From assembly GCF_004139715.1 (NCBI RefSeq), contig NZ_CP035544.1, positions 186,001-250,000 of the forward strand: DNA of 64,000 bases. The letters run 5' to 3'. The notes under the pieces were generated by a model. The model was given only the letters and a program-made list of their open reading frames with translations. It was not told the DNA's origin and ran no database searches. Below are positions 41,444-51,199 of the stretch, one piece after another. The position numbers and the translations under genes are program-made. The stretch's first letter is position 1. Each line of letters starts with the position of its first letter. The DNA comes from Muriicola soli. Lineage in GTDB: Bacteria > Bacteroidota > Bacteroidia > Flavobacteriales > Flavobacteriaceae.

Positions 41444-42769
41444 TCATGCTTTTTGAGGGCTTAATTTTTTGCTGAGTTCCTCCAGAGAGACCCCTTTGGT
41501 TTCGGGCATCATAAAAATCACAAACAGCAACTGAAGAACCATCATGCCGGCAAAAATGCTGAAGACTACACCTGGACCGATGCTACTGAACAAGAAAGGA
41601 ATAGATGACGGGATGATCGCGGCTAATACCCAGTGAACCGAAGAGCCAAAACTCTGTCCATAGCCCCTGAGATGATTGGGGAAGATCTCTGAAATAAATA
41701 CCCAGATCACCGAACCTTGCCCTATGGCATGAGCGGCGATAAAAACAAAGAGGAATGAAGCTACTGCCAGCCCTTCCCATTCAAAAAAGAAAGCACATGC
41801 AACCAAAGTGAGTGAAACTATATACCCTACCGAACCAATGTACATCAATTGTTTTCTTCCCATACGGTCTATGAGATAAATGCCAATTAATGTAAAGATC
41901 ATATTGGTAACACCGATACCAATACTACTCAACAAGGCCGTGCTGGCTCCAAGGCCTGCTTCTTCTAGAATTCTTGGGGCGTAGTACAGGAAGGCATTAA
42001 TTCCCGATAACTGATTGAAGAATGCCAAGAGGAATGCCAGTATCAAAGGAAAGCGGTATTTTTTAATAAAGATGTTTTCCCCCGAGATCACGTTCATACT
42101 TTCCACTTTGATTTCCTCCAGGAGCTTGTCAGTGTCAAGATGGGGACTGATACTTTTAAATACGTTTCTCGCCTCTTCAAAACGAGATTTGCTGAGGAGC
42201 CATCGCGGACTTTTTGGAATACCCAAGGCCATCACGGTGTAGATCGCAGCTGGGATAGCTTCAACTCCCACCATCCACCTCCAGGCATTATTCTCGATAT
42301 TGCTGAGCAGGTAGTTGGAAAAGAAGGCGATCAGAATGCCGAAAACAATATTGAATTGGTACAAGCCCACAAGTTTACCCCTGTCTTTGGCAGGTGCGAT
42401 CTCAGAGATATATGAGGGAGCCGCAACGGTAGAAGCGCCTACCCCCAATCCGCCTATAAACCTGAAAACGGCAAACGTCACAGGATCGTTGGCAAAGGCC
42501 GATCCTAAGGCCGAGACCGTGTAAAGGACACCTATCCAGATCAAGGTTTTTTTTCTTCCCAGCGAATTAGTCGGAATACCTCCGAGCAAAGCGCCCACTA
42601 CGGTTCCCCACAAGGCCATTCCGATAACCACTATGCCATGGAAGCTATCTGATGATTGCCAAATTGCCTGGAGCGACTTTTCAGCTCCTGAAATTACTAC
42701 AGTGTCAAATCCAAATAGAAATCCAGCCAGGGCAGCGGTAACAGAAAAGCGCAGAATTTTGCGATCCAT
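41444..42769 (-). CDS. Sugar porter MFS transporter
   Basis: A 441-residue twelve-helix sugar:proton symporter of the XylE/GLUT group. The family signatures are GFLFGFDTVVISG in helix 1, GRKKTLIW in the first loop, PSYISEIAPAKDRGKLVGLYQ near helix 4, PKSPRWLLSK, QLSGINAFLYYAP, DRMGRKQL and PETKGVSLEEL at the end. Substrate is probably a hexose or pentose and cannot be settled. There is no adjacent sugar-catabolic gene. Confidence 0.9.
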   Translation of the reverse strand: MDRKILRFSVTAALAGFLFGFDTVVISGAEKSLQAIWQSSDSFHGIVVIGMALWGTVVGALLGGIPTNSLGRKKTLIWIGVLYTVSALGSAFANDPVTFAVFRFIGGLGVGASTVAAPSYISEIAPAKDRGKLVGLYQFNIVFGILIAFFSNYLLSNIENNAWRWMVGVEAIPAAIYTVMALGIPKSPRWLLSKSRFEEARNVFKSISPHLDTDKLLEEIKVESMNVISGENIFIKKYRFPLILAFLLAFFNQLSGINAFLYYAPRILEEAGLGASTALLSSIGIGVTNMIFTLIGIYLIDRMGRKQLMYIGSVGYIVSLTLVACAFFFEWEGLAVASFLFVFIAAHAIGQGSVIWVFISEIFPNHLRGYGQSFGSSVHWVLAAIIPSSIPFLFSSIGPGVVFSIFAGMMVLQLLFVIFMMPETKGVSLEELSKKLSPQKA

Positions 42770-42835
42770 AAAGGGTGGGTTTGATGTAAATCTAAGGAAA
42801 TTTTACGCTCAGCCTCATTATTCTTATGGTTAGCC

Positions 42836-44077
42836 TCAGATATTTAGATGAGAAGTAATATAAGTAAGGATCTTTTCAGTAGCACCCTTCTGAGCAGTTA
42901 CATAGTCCGAATTAATGACACCCTGTTTCTCCCTCGCCTGCTCATTATCAAAAAGTTGCTTCAACTCACCGATAAAAGCTTCTCCGTTTTCTACAACGGA
43001 AATTCCTCCCAGTTCCACCAGATCTTCTGCTTCCTTAAAACCTTGATATTGTGGTCCTGTAAATACCGGGATACCAAAAACAGCGGGCTCAAGGGTGTTG
43101 TGCAGGCCCGTGGCAAATCCGCCTCCTACATAAGCGATATCCGCATAGGAATACACCCTGGTAAGTAAACCAACCGTATCGAGAATGAGAAATTGAGCAG
43201 AGGAGAGATCGGCCTTTTGGATTTGGGAATAAAACAAACTCTTCCCCGGGAGGGATTTCTGCAAGGCCTGAAGATGGTCTTCTTTAATATCGTGCGGGGC
43301 GATGACTATTTTGACATGCTCTGGAATTTTATCTGCCTGTTGAGTCAGAAGCGCTTCATCTTCAGGCCAGGTGCTTCCCATCACAAGACATAGCTTATCC
43401 GCTTTAAAATCATTCATAAAATCCAATGAATTGTCCCGTTTCAGAATTTCAGATACCCTGTCAAAACGGGTGTCACCGGAAACGGAAACCTCCTCAAGGC
43501 CAATACCCTTCAATAAGGTTTTTGAATTTTTATCCTGCACGAAGTAATGGAAGAACTGCCCTAATGCCTGTCTCATAAATTTCCCATACCATTTAAAATA
43601 GATCTGCTCAGCGTTAAACCTTCCTGAGATCAGGAGGGCGGGTATCTTTCGCTTTTGTAGTTCCTTGAGATAATTTGGCCATATTTCGTATTTCACGAAC
43701 AAGGCCAGAACCGGTTGCACTCGATTCAGGAACGTATTTACTCCATCATTGGTATCCATGGGTAGATAGGTGATCAGGTCAGCTTCTTCAGAGTGCTTTT
43801 TTACTTCGTATCCTGAGGGAGAAAAAAAAGTCACCAGAATTTTGTGATTGGGATAGGCGTTCCTAATACCCTTAATGACAGGAAGCCCCTGCTCAAATTC
43901 TCCGAGAGACGCAGTGTGTACCCAAATATACTTGTCTTCTTCCCTGATATTATCCTGTAGAAAACCTAAAACACCTTTTCTACCCTCGACAAAAAGGCGC
44001 AATTTGGGTTTGAAGATAGCTGCAATTTTCAGCCCTTGCCAGGTAATAAGAATGAGAAGATTGTACAGGAAATACAC
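42836..44077 (-). CDS. waaA: 3-deoxy-D-manno-octulosonic acid (Kdo) transferase
   Basis: A 413-residue GT-B glycosyltransferase anchored by an N-terminal helix (YFLYNLLILITWQGLKI) that adds Kdo to lipid A precursor. Recognised from WVHTASLGEFEQGLPVIKGI, KYEIWPNYLKEL, VMGSTWPEDEALL, APHDIKEDHLQALQ and the donor-binding YVGGGFATGLHNTLEPAVFGIPVFTGPQYQ. It is divergent from the DegT/galE pair, whose products may also feed cell-envelope sugars. Confidence 0.94.
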   Translation of the reverse strand: MYFLYNLLILITWQGLKIAAIFKPKLRLFVEGRKGVLGFLQDNIREEDKYIWVHTASLGEFEQGLPVIKGIRNAYPNHKILVTFFSPSGYEVKKHSEEADLITYLPMDTNDGVNTFLNRVQPVLALFVKYEIWPNYLKELQKRKIPALLISGRFNAEQIYFKWYGKFMRQALGQFFHYFVQDKNSKTLLKGIGLEEVSVSGDTRFDRVSEILKRDNSLDFMNDFKADKLCLVMGSTWPEDEALLTQQADKIPEHVKIVIAPHDIKEDHLQALQKSLPGKSLFYSQIQKADLSSAQFLILDTVGLLTRVYSYADIAYVGGGFATGLHNTLEPAVFGIPVFTGPQYQGFKEAEDLVELGGISVVENGEAFIGELKQLFDNEQAREKQGVINSDYVTAQKGATEKILTYITSHLNI

Positions 44078-44137
44078 CGAGGATTCATTTGTCGCTAAAA
44101 TACGCTTCTTTGGGAAATTACATTGGTCACCGTTCCT

Positions 44138-44145
44138 TAATTTTG
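44138..44145 (+). promoter_or_regulatory. -7 promoter element of the aminotransferase/galE pair
   Basis: TAATTTTG matches TAnnTTTG, 26 bases before the start codon at 44172. Confidence 0.45.
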
Positions 44146-44171
44146 TAATATTGCGACCATAGTTTCAGGGT

Positions 44172-45320
44172 ATGAAAAAAATACAAATGGTTGACCTTGT
44201 AGGTCAATATCAGGAGATTAAAGAAGAAGTCAATATAGGAGTTCAGCAGGTAATGGATACGGCAGCCTTTATCAATGGCCCCGAAGTTCACGGATTTCAA
44301 AAGGAACTCGAAGCGTATCTGGGAATTAAACACGTTATACCCTGTGCCAACGGGACAGATGCTTTGCAAATTGCCATGATGGGGCTGCGACTTAAGCCCG
44401 GGGATGAGGTGATCACTGCAGATTTTACCTTTGCAGCCACAGTTGAGGTCATTGCCTTACTTGGCCTGACTCCGGTACTGGTTGATGTAGATCCTGAGAC
44501 TTACAATATTGATCCTGAGGCTGTTGAAAAAGCCATCACCCCCAAAACAAAGGCAATTGTACCGGTTCATCTTTTTGGGCAATGCGCCCCAATGGACAGG
44601 CTGCTCGAAATTGCTGAAAAGCACAACCTCTTCCTTATTGAAGACAATGCTCAGGCAATAGGTGCCACACATACCTTTAACAATGGGCGTAAAAAGAAAG
44701 CGGGAACTATGGGGCACGTGGGTGCCACCTCCTTCTTTCCCTCCAAAAACTTGGGCTGTTATGGTGACGGTGGAGCCATATTTACAGATGACGACGATCT
44801 CGCTCACTTTATAAGAGGTATTGTCAACCACGGGATGTACGAGCGATATCACCATGATGTGATCGGTGTTAATTCCCGCCTCGATTCTATACAGGCGGTA
44901 GTCTTAAGGGCAAAATTATCCAGACTCGACACCTATTGCGACAAAAGGCGCGAGGCAGCAAGAAAGTACAATCTGGCTTTTCGCGCTGCAGCTGATATCG
45001 TCCTTCCTAAGACAGTAAATAACTGCGGTATGATTTGCGATACCTGTGACTGTCACGTATTTCATCAGTATACACTTCGTATTACCAATGGAAAAAGAGA
45101 CGCGCTGGCTGCTCATCTATCTGAAAAAGGTATCCCGTTCGGCATCTACTATCCAATTCCGCTGCACAAACAAAAGGCCTATGAAGATTCACGCTATAGG
45201 GAAGAAGATTTCCCGGTTACCAAACAGCTGGTGAAAGAGGTCATCTCCCTGCCTATGCATACAGAATTGGACGAGGAACAAATCGCCTTTATCACAACAA
45301 CCATCCTAGATTTTATTTAA
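44172..45320 (+). CDS. DegT/DnrJ/EryC1/StrS aminotransferase
   Basis: A 382-residue PLP-dependent enzyme of the sugar aminotransferase family. The PLP lysine is in SFFPSKNLGCYGDGG (about K192), with CANGTDALQIAM and LIEDNAQAIGA forming the cofactor site. These enzymes aminate keto-sugar nucleotides for surface polysaccharide. Six bases separate it from galE, so the two share a transcript. No polysaccharide cluster surrounds them, so the sugar is unknown. An unusual cysteine-rich stretch (NNCGMICDTCDCHVFHQYT) lies near residue 285. Confidence 0.9.
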   Translation: MKKIQMVDLVGQYQEIKEEVNIGVQQVMDTAAFINGPEVHGFQKELEAYLGIKHVIPCANGTDALQIAMMGLRLKPGDEVITADFTFAATVEVIALLGLTPVLVDVDPETYNIDPEAVEKAITPKTKAIVPVHLFGQCAPMDRLLEIAEKHNLFLIEDNAQAIGATHTFNNGRKKKAGTMGHVGATSFFPSKNLGCYGDGGAIFTDDDDLAHFIRGIVNHGMYERYHHDVIGVNSRLDSIQAVVLRAKLSRLDTYCDKRREAARKYNLAFRAAADIVLPKTVNNCGMICDTCDCHVFHQYTLRITNGKRDALAAHLSEKGIPFGIYYPIPLHKQKAYEDSRYREEDFPVTKQLVKEVISLPMHTELDEEQIAFITTTILDFI

Positions 45321-45326
45321 GTAAAT

Positions 45327-46343
45327 ATGAAGATATTAGTTACCGGAGGACTTGGGTTTATTGGCTCACATACCGTGGTTGAGTTACAGAATGAGGGATA
45401 CGAAGTGGTGATCATTGATAACTGCTCCAATGCATCGGAAGACGTACTCGACGGTATCATGAAAATCACCGGGAAAAAGCCGGAGTTTGAAAAATTAGAT
45501 CTGCGCAACAAGGTTGATGTTCTCGACTTTTTTTCGAGGCATAAGGATATAGAAGGTGTCATTCATTTTGCAGCTTCCAAGGCTGTTGGAGAGAGCGTAG
45601 AAAAACCCTTGTTGTATTACGAAAACAACCTTTCTACCCTGGTCTATTTATTGCAACAGCTATCCGCCAAAAACAAGGCTCATTTTATCTTTAGCTCCTC
45701 CTGTACGGTTTACGGCCAGGCTGATGAAATGCCCATTACGGAAAATGCGCCGGTAAAACCTGCTGAATCTCCTTATGGCAATACCAAACAAATAGGGGAG
45801 GAGATCATGAGGGATAGTTGTAAGGTACTTCCAAAGTTACAGGCAATTTCCCTCAGGTACTTTAATCCTATGGGGGCTCATCCCAGTGGTGAGATTGGCG
45901 AATTACCTTTGGGCATTCCGCAAAACCTCGTGCCATTTATCACCCAAACCGGAATTGGTTTACGAGAACAACTCTCGGTCTTTGGCGATGATTATCCAAC
46001 TGAGGACGGCACCTGTATTCGGGATTATATCCATGTGGTTGACCTGGCGAAAGCCCATGTAGTGGCTTTAAAACGCCTGCTCAACGGGAAAAATGAAAAT
46101 AACTACGAGGTGTTTAACGTGGGAACAGGCACCGGAAGTTCTGTTCTCGAGGTAATCAATAGTTTTGAAAGAGTTTCAGGGGAGAAACTGAATTACAAAA
46201 TTGTAGGTCGCAGACCAGGGGATGTCATCAGCGCCTACGCCGATACTTCAAGAGCAAATCGTGTTCTTGGCTGGAAAGCGGAGTCAACACTTGATGATGC
46301 GATGCGCTCCGCATGGCTTTGGGAGAAAAAAATACGAGCTTAA
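45327..46343 (+). CDS. galE: UDP-glucose 4-epimerase
   Basis: A 338-residue short-chain dehydrogenase-fold enzyme that interconverts UDP-glucose and UDP-galactose. The NAD motif is GGLGFIG (7-13) and the catalytic dyad is Y150 and K154 in SPYGNTK, with the Ser/Thr in SSSCTVYG. The length and the segments GAHPSGEIGELPLGIPQNLVPFI and DGTCIRDYIHVVDLA are typical of GalE. It is coupled to the aminotransferase upstream. Confidence 0.95.
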   Translation: MKILVTGGLGFIGSHTVVELQNEGYEVVIIDNCSNASEDVLDGIMKITGKKPEFEKLDLRNKVDVLDFFSRHKDIEGVIHFAASKAVGESVEKPLLYYENNLSTLVYLLQQLSAKNKAHFIFSSSCTVYGQADEMPITENAPVKPAESPYGNTKQIGEEIMRDSCKVLPKLQAISLRYFNPMGAHPSGEIGELPLGIPQNLVPFITQTGIGLREQLSVFGDDYPTEDGTCIRDYIHVVDLAKAHVVALKRLLNGKNENNYEVFNVGTGTGSSVLEVINSFERVSGEKLNYKIVGRRPGDVISAYADTSRANRVLGWKAESTLDDAMRSAWLWEKKIRA

Positions 46344-46399
46344 GTAAGCCTAATTTAGGGTCGGGAGATCCAGGATGTGCCCACAGTCGTAAATAGGAT

Positions 46400-46759
46400 A
46401 TGGCTAAGGAGTATCAGAATAGTTTGGAGTTGCTTCAATTGGCAGCATCCAGGGCATTATATCAAAAGCTTGTACTTCAGATTAAGAAAGATTTTACCCT
46501 GGCCAACATCGAATTCAACCCTTCCGAGGACATTGCCCCTTTAGATCTGAAGGTCGCACTCAAAGAAAAAATTTACATCCTCTTGCTCGAACGATTTTCT
46601 GACTATCTCAATTTGCTGTACATCGTCGATGTACCTGAAAAGGCCATTTCATCGATGGATGCTCAGGATGTTGTTGAGCGGGCGGAAGCAGTCTGCTTTC
46701 TTATACTCAAAAGAGAATGGCAAAAGGTATGGCTCAGGCATTCGTATGGAAAGAACTAA
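46400..46759 (+). CDS. Hypothetical 119-residue helical protein
   Basis: A mostly helical, soluble protein without signal peptide: YQNSLELLQLAASRALYQKLVLQIKKDF, then DLKVALKEKIYILLLERFSDYLNLLYIVDVPEKAI, then AVCFLILKREWQKVWLRH. I do not recognise a family, although the look is that of a conserved flavobacterial protein. It lies 56 bases after galE on the same strand and ends 8 bases before a convergent barrel gene. Confidence 0.6.
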   Translation: MAKEYQNSLELLQLAASRALYQKLVLQIKKDFTLANIEFNPSEDIAPLDLKVALKEKIYILLLERFSDYLNLLYIVDVPEKAISSMDAQDVVERAEAVCFLILKREWQKVWLRHSYGKN

Positions 46760-46767
46760 TCCTACCT

Positions 46768-47301
46768 TTAAAAAAACACCCGAATAAATGGCATCCATGG
46801 GTCTGCGTACAGGCTTTTGTCCTCATCGTATAAGATGTCGTATCGCAAGCCAAAAGTAACCGGCCCCGAAGTGTATCCAACGCCCAGGAAGAGCACGGGC
46901 AGCCAGTAATTTTCTCTGAGTTCTGGGAATGCAGAACCAAAACTACGGTTAACCCTCAATTGCTCAAATTCGGAAGAGAACTGAAGGGCAGGGATGGGGT
47001 TGTAATATCCCAGGATTCCTGCGCCGTATGCCGTGAATTTAGCTTCGCCAAATTTGGCGTAATTGAAGCTGAGATTGCTCCCTATCGCAAAATGCTCGGA
47101 AACAGGATAAACAGCAGCCGGTGCCGCCACTATGTTCAACGAATTGTTCCCAAATCCGAGTCCAAAAGATCCGCCGTAGCGCAGCTCGCTCCAGAAGGAA
47201 GAGCCGGGATACCTACCCTGGGCATAACAACCCAAAAGCATAGTGCTGAAAAAGAAGAAAAACAGGAGGTTTTGTATTTTCTTGGCAGCGCTTGTGTTCA
47301 T
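46768..47301 (-). CDS. Small outer-membrane beta-barrel-like protein
   Basis: A 177-residue exported protein. The signal (LLFFFFFSTMLLGCYAQG) is followed by alternating hydrophobic strands: SELRYGGSFGLGFGNNSLNIVAAPAAVYPVS, FAIGSNLSFNYAKF, FTAYGAGILGYYNPI, YWLPVLFLGVGYTSGPVTFGLRYDILYDED. The last residue is an aromatic (RVFF), the usual end for a barrel recognised by the outer-membrane assembly machinery. Function is unknown. It is divergent from odhA over about 100 bases. Confidence 0.75.
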   Translation of the reverse strand: MNTSAAKKIQNLLFFFFFSTMLLGCYAQGRYPGSSFWSELRYGGSFGLGFGNNSLNIVAAPAAVYPVSEHFAIGSNLSFNYAKFGEAKFTAYGAGILGYYNPIPALQFSSEFEQLRVNRSFGSAFPELRENYWLPVLFLGVGYTSGPVTFGLRYDILYDEDKSLYADPWMPFIRVFF

Positions 47302-47358
47302 GGGTTTAAATTAAGAAATATTAGAACGTATCATCCTCAGAGATAGTATTAAATATTG

Positions 47359-47366
47359 TATTTTTG
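47359..47366 (+). promoter_or_regulatory. -7 promoter element of the odh operon
   Basis: TATTTTTG, an exact TAnnTTTG match, 35 bases before the odhA start codon. A transcript start near 47371 is predicted. Confidence 0.5.
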
Positions 47367-47401
47367 ATTAATTTTTACAACGGTAAGAGTAACCATCATC
47401 T

Positions 47402-50206
47402 ATGGATAAATATTCATTTTTAAATGCGGCTCACACGTCCTTTTTTTCGGACATGTACAATAGATACCTCACCCATCCCGACAGTGTGGAACCCAGTTGG
47501 AGGGCATTCTTCCAGGGTTTTGATTTTGGAATGGAAAGCGCCTTGGACGAGATCGGAATCGATACCCAATCAGGAACGGCTATATTATCAAACGGACAAA
47601 CGGTAGACATCCCCGAAACGCTACAGAAAGAGTTTCAGGTGGTTCGACTAATAGACGGATACAGGAGTAGAGGACATTTATTTACAGCTACCAACCCGGT
47701 AAGGGCGAGGAGGAAGTATTCTCCTACCCTCGAGATTGGGAATTTTGGCCTGGAAGAGGCCGACCTCGAAACCGTTTTCAATGCAGGAGAAATCATAGGC
47801 ATAGGTTCCAACACACTTAAAAATATTATCAGCCATCTCCAGCAAATCTACTGTGATTCAATTGGGGTTGAGTATATGTATATACGCAGTCCGGAACGCG
47901 TGGAATGGATTCAGGCTTGGTTGAACAGAAATAATAATCATCCCGATTTTGACGACGCACAGAAAAAACATATCCTCAAAAAACTGAATCAGGCTGTTTC
48001 CTTCGAAGGATTTTTGCATACGAAATACGTAGGCCAGAAACGATTCTCCCTCGAAGGCAATGAAACTCTGATCCCCGCCGTAGACGCTATTGTTGAAAGA
48101 GCATCTACACTGGGGGTAAGGCAGTTTGTTATGGGAATGGCCCACAGGGGCAGGCTAAATGTACTCACCAATATCTTCGGCAAATCAGCAAAGGATATTT
48201 TTAGCGAGTTCGATGGGAAAGACTACGAACAGGAGGTATTTGACGGGGATGTAAAATACCATTTGGGCTGGACCTCCGTGCGCAAAACTGACAGCGGGAA
48301 CAAGATCAATATGAACATTGCTCCCAATCCCTCGCATCTGGAAACAGTTGGAGCCGTTGTGGAGGGAATAACCAGAGCAAAACAAGATGTTCATTTTCCT
48401 GAAGACTTTTCGAAAGTGCTCCCAATTGTAGTGCATGGAGATGCCGCAATCGCCGGTCAGGGCATAGCCTATGAATTGGTGCAAATGGCCAATTTGGACG
48501 GATACAAAACCAACGGAACTATTCACATAGTAGTCAATAACCAAATCGGTTTTACTACCAATTACCTGGATGGACGATCGTCTACCTACTGTACTGATGT
48601 TGGTAAAGTAACTCTTTGTCCGGTTCTCCACGTTAATGCTGATGATGCAGAATGCGTGGTTCACGCTGCACTATTTGCCCTTGAATACCGTATGCGCTTT
48701 AAGCGCGATGTCTTTCTCGATCTCCTGGGGTATAGAAAATACGGGCATAACGAAGGGGACGAGCCCCGCTTTACACAGCCTAAACTTTACAAGGCTATTT
48801 CCAAACATAAGAATCCCCGTGACATTTACGCTGAAAAGCTTCTAAAGGAAGGGATCATTGATGAAGACTATGTCCGAAATCTGGAACAGGAATACAAAGC
48901 TAGTCTGGAGGAAGAACTGGAAGATTCGAGGAAGGAAGAAAAAACCGTTATCACCCCATTTATGGCCGACGAATGGAGTGGATTTGAAAATGTAAGAGAG
49001 TGGGAGATGATGGACGAGGTTAACACGACATACGATCGTAAAAAACTCGACCAGATCGCCAAAACCATTACCAGCTTGCCATCGGATAAGAAATTCCTCA
49101 GGAAAGTAGAAAAACTGGTCGCCGATCGCAAGAAAATGTATTTTGAGACGGATAAACTCGATTGGGCCATGGGAGAACTCCTGGCCTACGGTTCATTGCT
49201 GGAAGAAGGTTATGGCGTTAGGATGAGTGGCCAGGACGTTGAGCGAGGAACTTTCTCTCACAGACATGCCGTGATGAAGGTAGAAGAAAGTGAAGAAGAG
49301 GTATTGCTGCTCAACCATATTTCCAAAGAGCAGGGACAGTTTCAGATCTACAATTCTCTCTTATCAGAATACGGAGTTGTTGGGTTCGACTATGGATATG
49401 CAATGGCCAGCCCCAATACCCTTACGATCTGGGAAGCGCAGTTCGGTGATTTCAGTAATGGCGCACAGATCATGATAGACCAATATATCTCTGCGGCTGA
49501 AGATAAATGGAAGCTTCAGAACGGTTTGGTAATGTTATTACCCCATGGATATGAAGGACAGGGTGCAGAGCATTCTTCGGCAAGGATGGAGCGTTATCTC
49601 CAGCTTTGTGCCAGGGACAATATGTATGTGGCTGATGTAACTACCCCTGCAAATATGTTCCACTTGTTAAGGAGGCAGATGAAAAGTAATTTCAGAAAGC
49701 CGCTCATCGTCTTTACTCCAAAAAGCCTTTTACGTCATCCCAAGGCCGTATCAACAGTGGAAGAGATGACCAATGGCAGCTTTAAGGAAGTAATTGACGA
49801 TGAAACAGTAAAGGCTGATAAGGTAAAATCCCTGGTGTTTTGTACCGGGAAATTCTACTACGATCTATTGGCACAACGAGAGGAACTGAAGAGAGATGAT
49901 GTTGCCTTAGTGCGTATTGAACAGTTATTTCCTCTGCCTTCAGATCAAATGAAGGCGATCATCAAGAAATACAGTAAGGCGGAAGAAGTAGTTTGGGCTC
50001 AGGAGGAACCCAGGAACATGGGAGCATGGTCTCATTTAATGATGCATTTCAGCGACTCACGGAATTTCAGGGTAGCTTCCAGAAGATTTTATGCCTCTCC
50101 TGCTGCAGGAAGTTCTGTACGTTCAAAGATGAGACACCAACAAGTTTTAGACTATGTCTTTGATAAGAGCAAGGATAATATGACACGCCCGGCGGTAAAA
50201 AAATAA
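47402..50206 (+). CDS. odhA: 2-oxoglutarate dehydrogenase E1 subunit
   Basis: A 934-residue thiamine-diphosphate enzyme of the citric-acid cycle that decarboxylates 2-oxoglutarate and passes the succinyl group to lipoyl-E2. The N-terminus (FLNAAHTSFFSDMYNRYLTHPDSVEPSWRAFFQGF) contacts E2. Cofactor and substrate motifs include MGMAHRGRLNVLTNIFGK, VHGDAAIAGQGIAYE and NNQIGFTT, with EAQFGDFSNGAQIMIDQYI in the pyrimidine-binding domain. It is followed after two bases by an M23 peptidase gene and then odhB. Confidence 0.95.
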   Translation: MDKYSFLNAAHTSFFSDMYNRYLTHPDSVEPSWRAFFQGFDFGMESALDEIGIDTQSGTAILSNGQTVDIPETLQKEFQVVRLIDGYRSRGHLFTATNPVRARRKYSPTLEIGNFGLEEADLETVFNAGEIIGIGSNTLKNIISHLQQIYCDSIGVEYMYIRSPERVEWIQAWLNRNNNHPDFDDAQKKHILKKLNQAVSFEGFLHTKYVGQKRFSLEGNETLIPAVDAIVERASTLGVRQFVMGMAHRGRLNVLTNIFGKSAKDIFSEFDGKDYEQEVFDGDVKYHLGWTSVRKTDSGNKINMNIAPNPSHLETVGAVVEGITRAKQDVHFPEDFSKVLPIVVHGDAAIAGQGIAYELVQMANLDGYKTNGTIHIVVNNQIGFTTNYLDGRSSTYCTDVGKVTLCPVLHVNADDAECVVHAALFALEYRMRFKRDVFLDLLGYRKYGHNEGDEPRFTQPKLYKAISKHKNPRDIYAEKLLKEGIIDEDYVRNLEQEYKASLEEELEDSRKEEKTVITPFMADEWSGFENVREWEMMDEVNTTYDRKKLDQIAKTITSLPSDKKFLRKVEKLVADRKKMYFETDKLDWAMGELLAYGSLLEEGYGVRMSGQDVERGTFSHRHAVMKVEESEEEVLLLNHISKEQGQFQIYNSLLSEYGVVGFDYGYAMASPNTLTIWEAQFGDFSNGAQIMIDQYISAAEDKWKLQNGLVMLLPHGYEGQGAEHSSARMERYLQLCARDNMYVADVTTPANMFHLLRRQMKSNFRKPLIVFTPKSLLRHPKAVSTVEEMTNGSFKEVIDDETVKADKVKSLVFCTGKFYYDLLAQREELKRDDVALVRIEQLFPLPSDQMKAIIKKYSKAEEVVWAQEEPRNMGAWSHLMMHFSDSRNFRVASRRFYASPAAGSSVRSKMRHQQVLDYVFDKSKDNMTRPAVKK

Positions 50207-50208
50207 CC

Positions 50209-51174
50209 ATGAGGAAGTTACTTTGCTTGTTGCTATTTTGTTCAGGACTTGCTTTTTCGCAGACTGAAATGCCACAATATTCAATGGTTATTGGACAGCT
50301 GGCCAATCTGTACAATGCCCAGGATTATCAGGGTATTTACGAGCTCTACGATGTGAATATGAAAAAGGCCCTCACCCCTGAGGAGAACAAGCAATTCTTT
50401 GAACAGAATGTCAATCGAATCATGGGTAATATTAATGAGTGGGAGTTCATCGGATTCCAAAGGGGTGCGCACGTTTACCGAACATCTTTCGACAAGGCCT
50501 TGTCCGACATTATGATCACCCTTAGCGGGCAGAACAACAAGATCAACGGGTTTTACATCGCCCCGCCAAGACCAGTTGGCATTCCTGTTTTAGAAAGAAA
50601 TACCAGCAGAATGATATTGCCATTCCGGGAAGAGGTATTTGTTTACTGGGGCGGAACAACCCTGGAACAAAACTATCATTTGGCAGAACTGTCTCAACAG
50701 TATGCCTATGATCTGTTAATGGTGAAGGATGGACGTTCATATCAGGGAGATGCCGGGGTGAATGAGAATTACTTTGTATTCGGGAAGGAGATTATTGCCC
50801 CCTGTGATGGCAGAGTAGTACTTGTTATCGATGGAGTCCCCGATAATGAACCAGGGATCATGAATAAGGAGCAACTAACAGGCAATACCATAGTATTGCA
50901 AACCGACTTAAATGAATATATCCTCTTTGCACATTTGCAGGAAGGATCACTGCAGGTTGAAGAAGGAGAAGAAGTTCGGCAGGGTGAAGTTCTTGCGCGC
51001 TGTGGGAATTCGGGTAATTCGACAGAGCCTCATTTGCATCTGAGCCTTCAGAACACGATCAATATGGAGGACGCAGTCGGCGCAAAATTATTTTTTGATC
51101 AGATCATGGTCAATGGAGAAATAAAAACGGATTACCTTCCCGTAAAAGAAGATTTTATTAGAAATTTGAATTAA
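50209..51174 (+). CDS. M23 family metallopeptidase between odhA and odhB
   Basis: A 321-residue exported protein: signal peptide (LLCLLLFCSGLAFSQ), an N-terminal NTF2-like/DUF3887-type domain to about residue 115, and a C-terminal M23 (lysostaphin-like) domain. Zinc ligands are seen in YHLAELSQQYAYDLLM (H and D) and EPHLHLSLQ (HxH), with FAHLQEGSLQVEEGEEVRQG between, so it should be active on peptidoglycan or surface peptides. Its position with a two-base gap after odhA and 25 bases before odhB puts an envelope enzyme inside a metabolic operon; a shared function is not obvious. Confidence 0.9.
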   Translation: MRKLLCLLLFCSGLAFSQTEMPQYSMVIGQLANLYNAQDYQGIYELYDVNMKKALTPEENKQFFEQNVNRIMGNINEWEFIGFQRGAHVYRTSFDKALSDIMITLSGQNNKINGFYIAPPRPVGIPVLERNTSRMILPFREEVFVYWGGTTLEQNYHLAELSQQYAYDLLMVKDGRSYQGDAGVNENYFVFGKEIIAPCDGRVVLVIDGVPDNEPGIMNKEQLTGNTIVLQTDLNEYILFAHLQEGSLQVEEGEEVRQGEVLARCGNSGNSTEPHLHLSLQNTINMEDAVGAKLFFDQIMVNGEIKTDYLPVKEDFIRNLN

Positions 51175-51199
51175 CCAATTCATTATAAAAACAGAACGC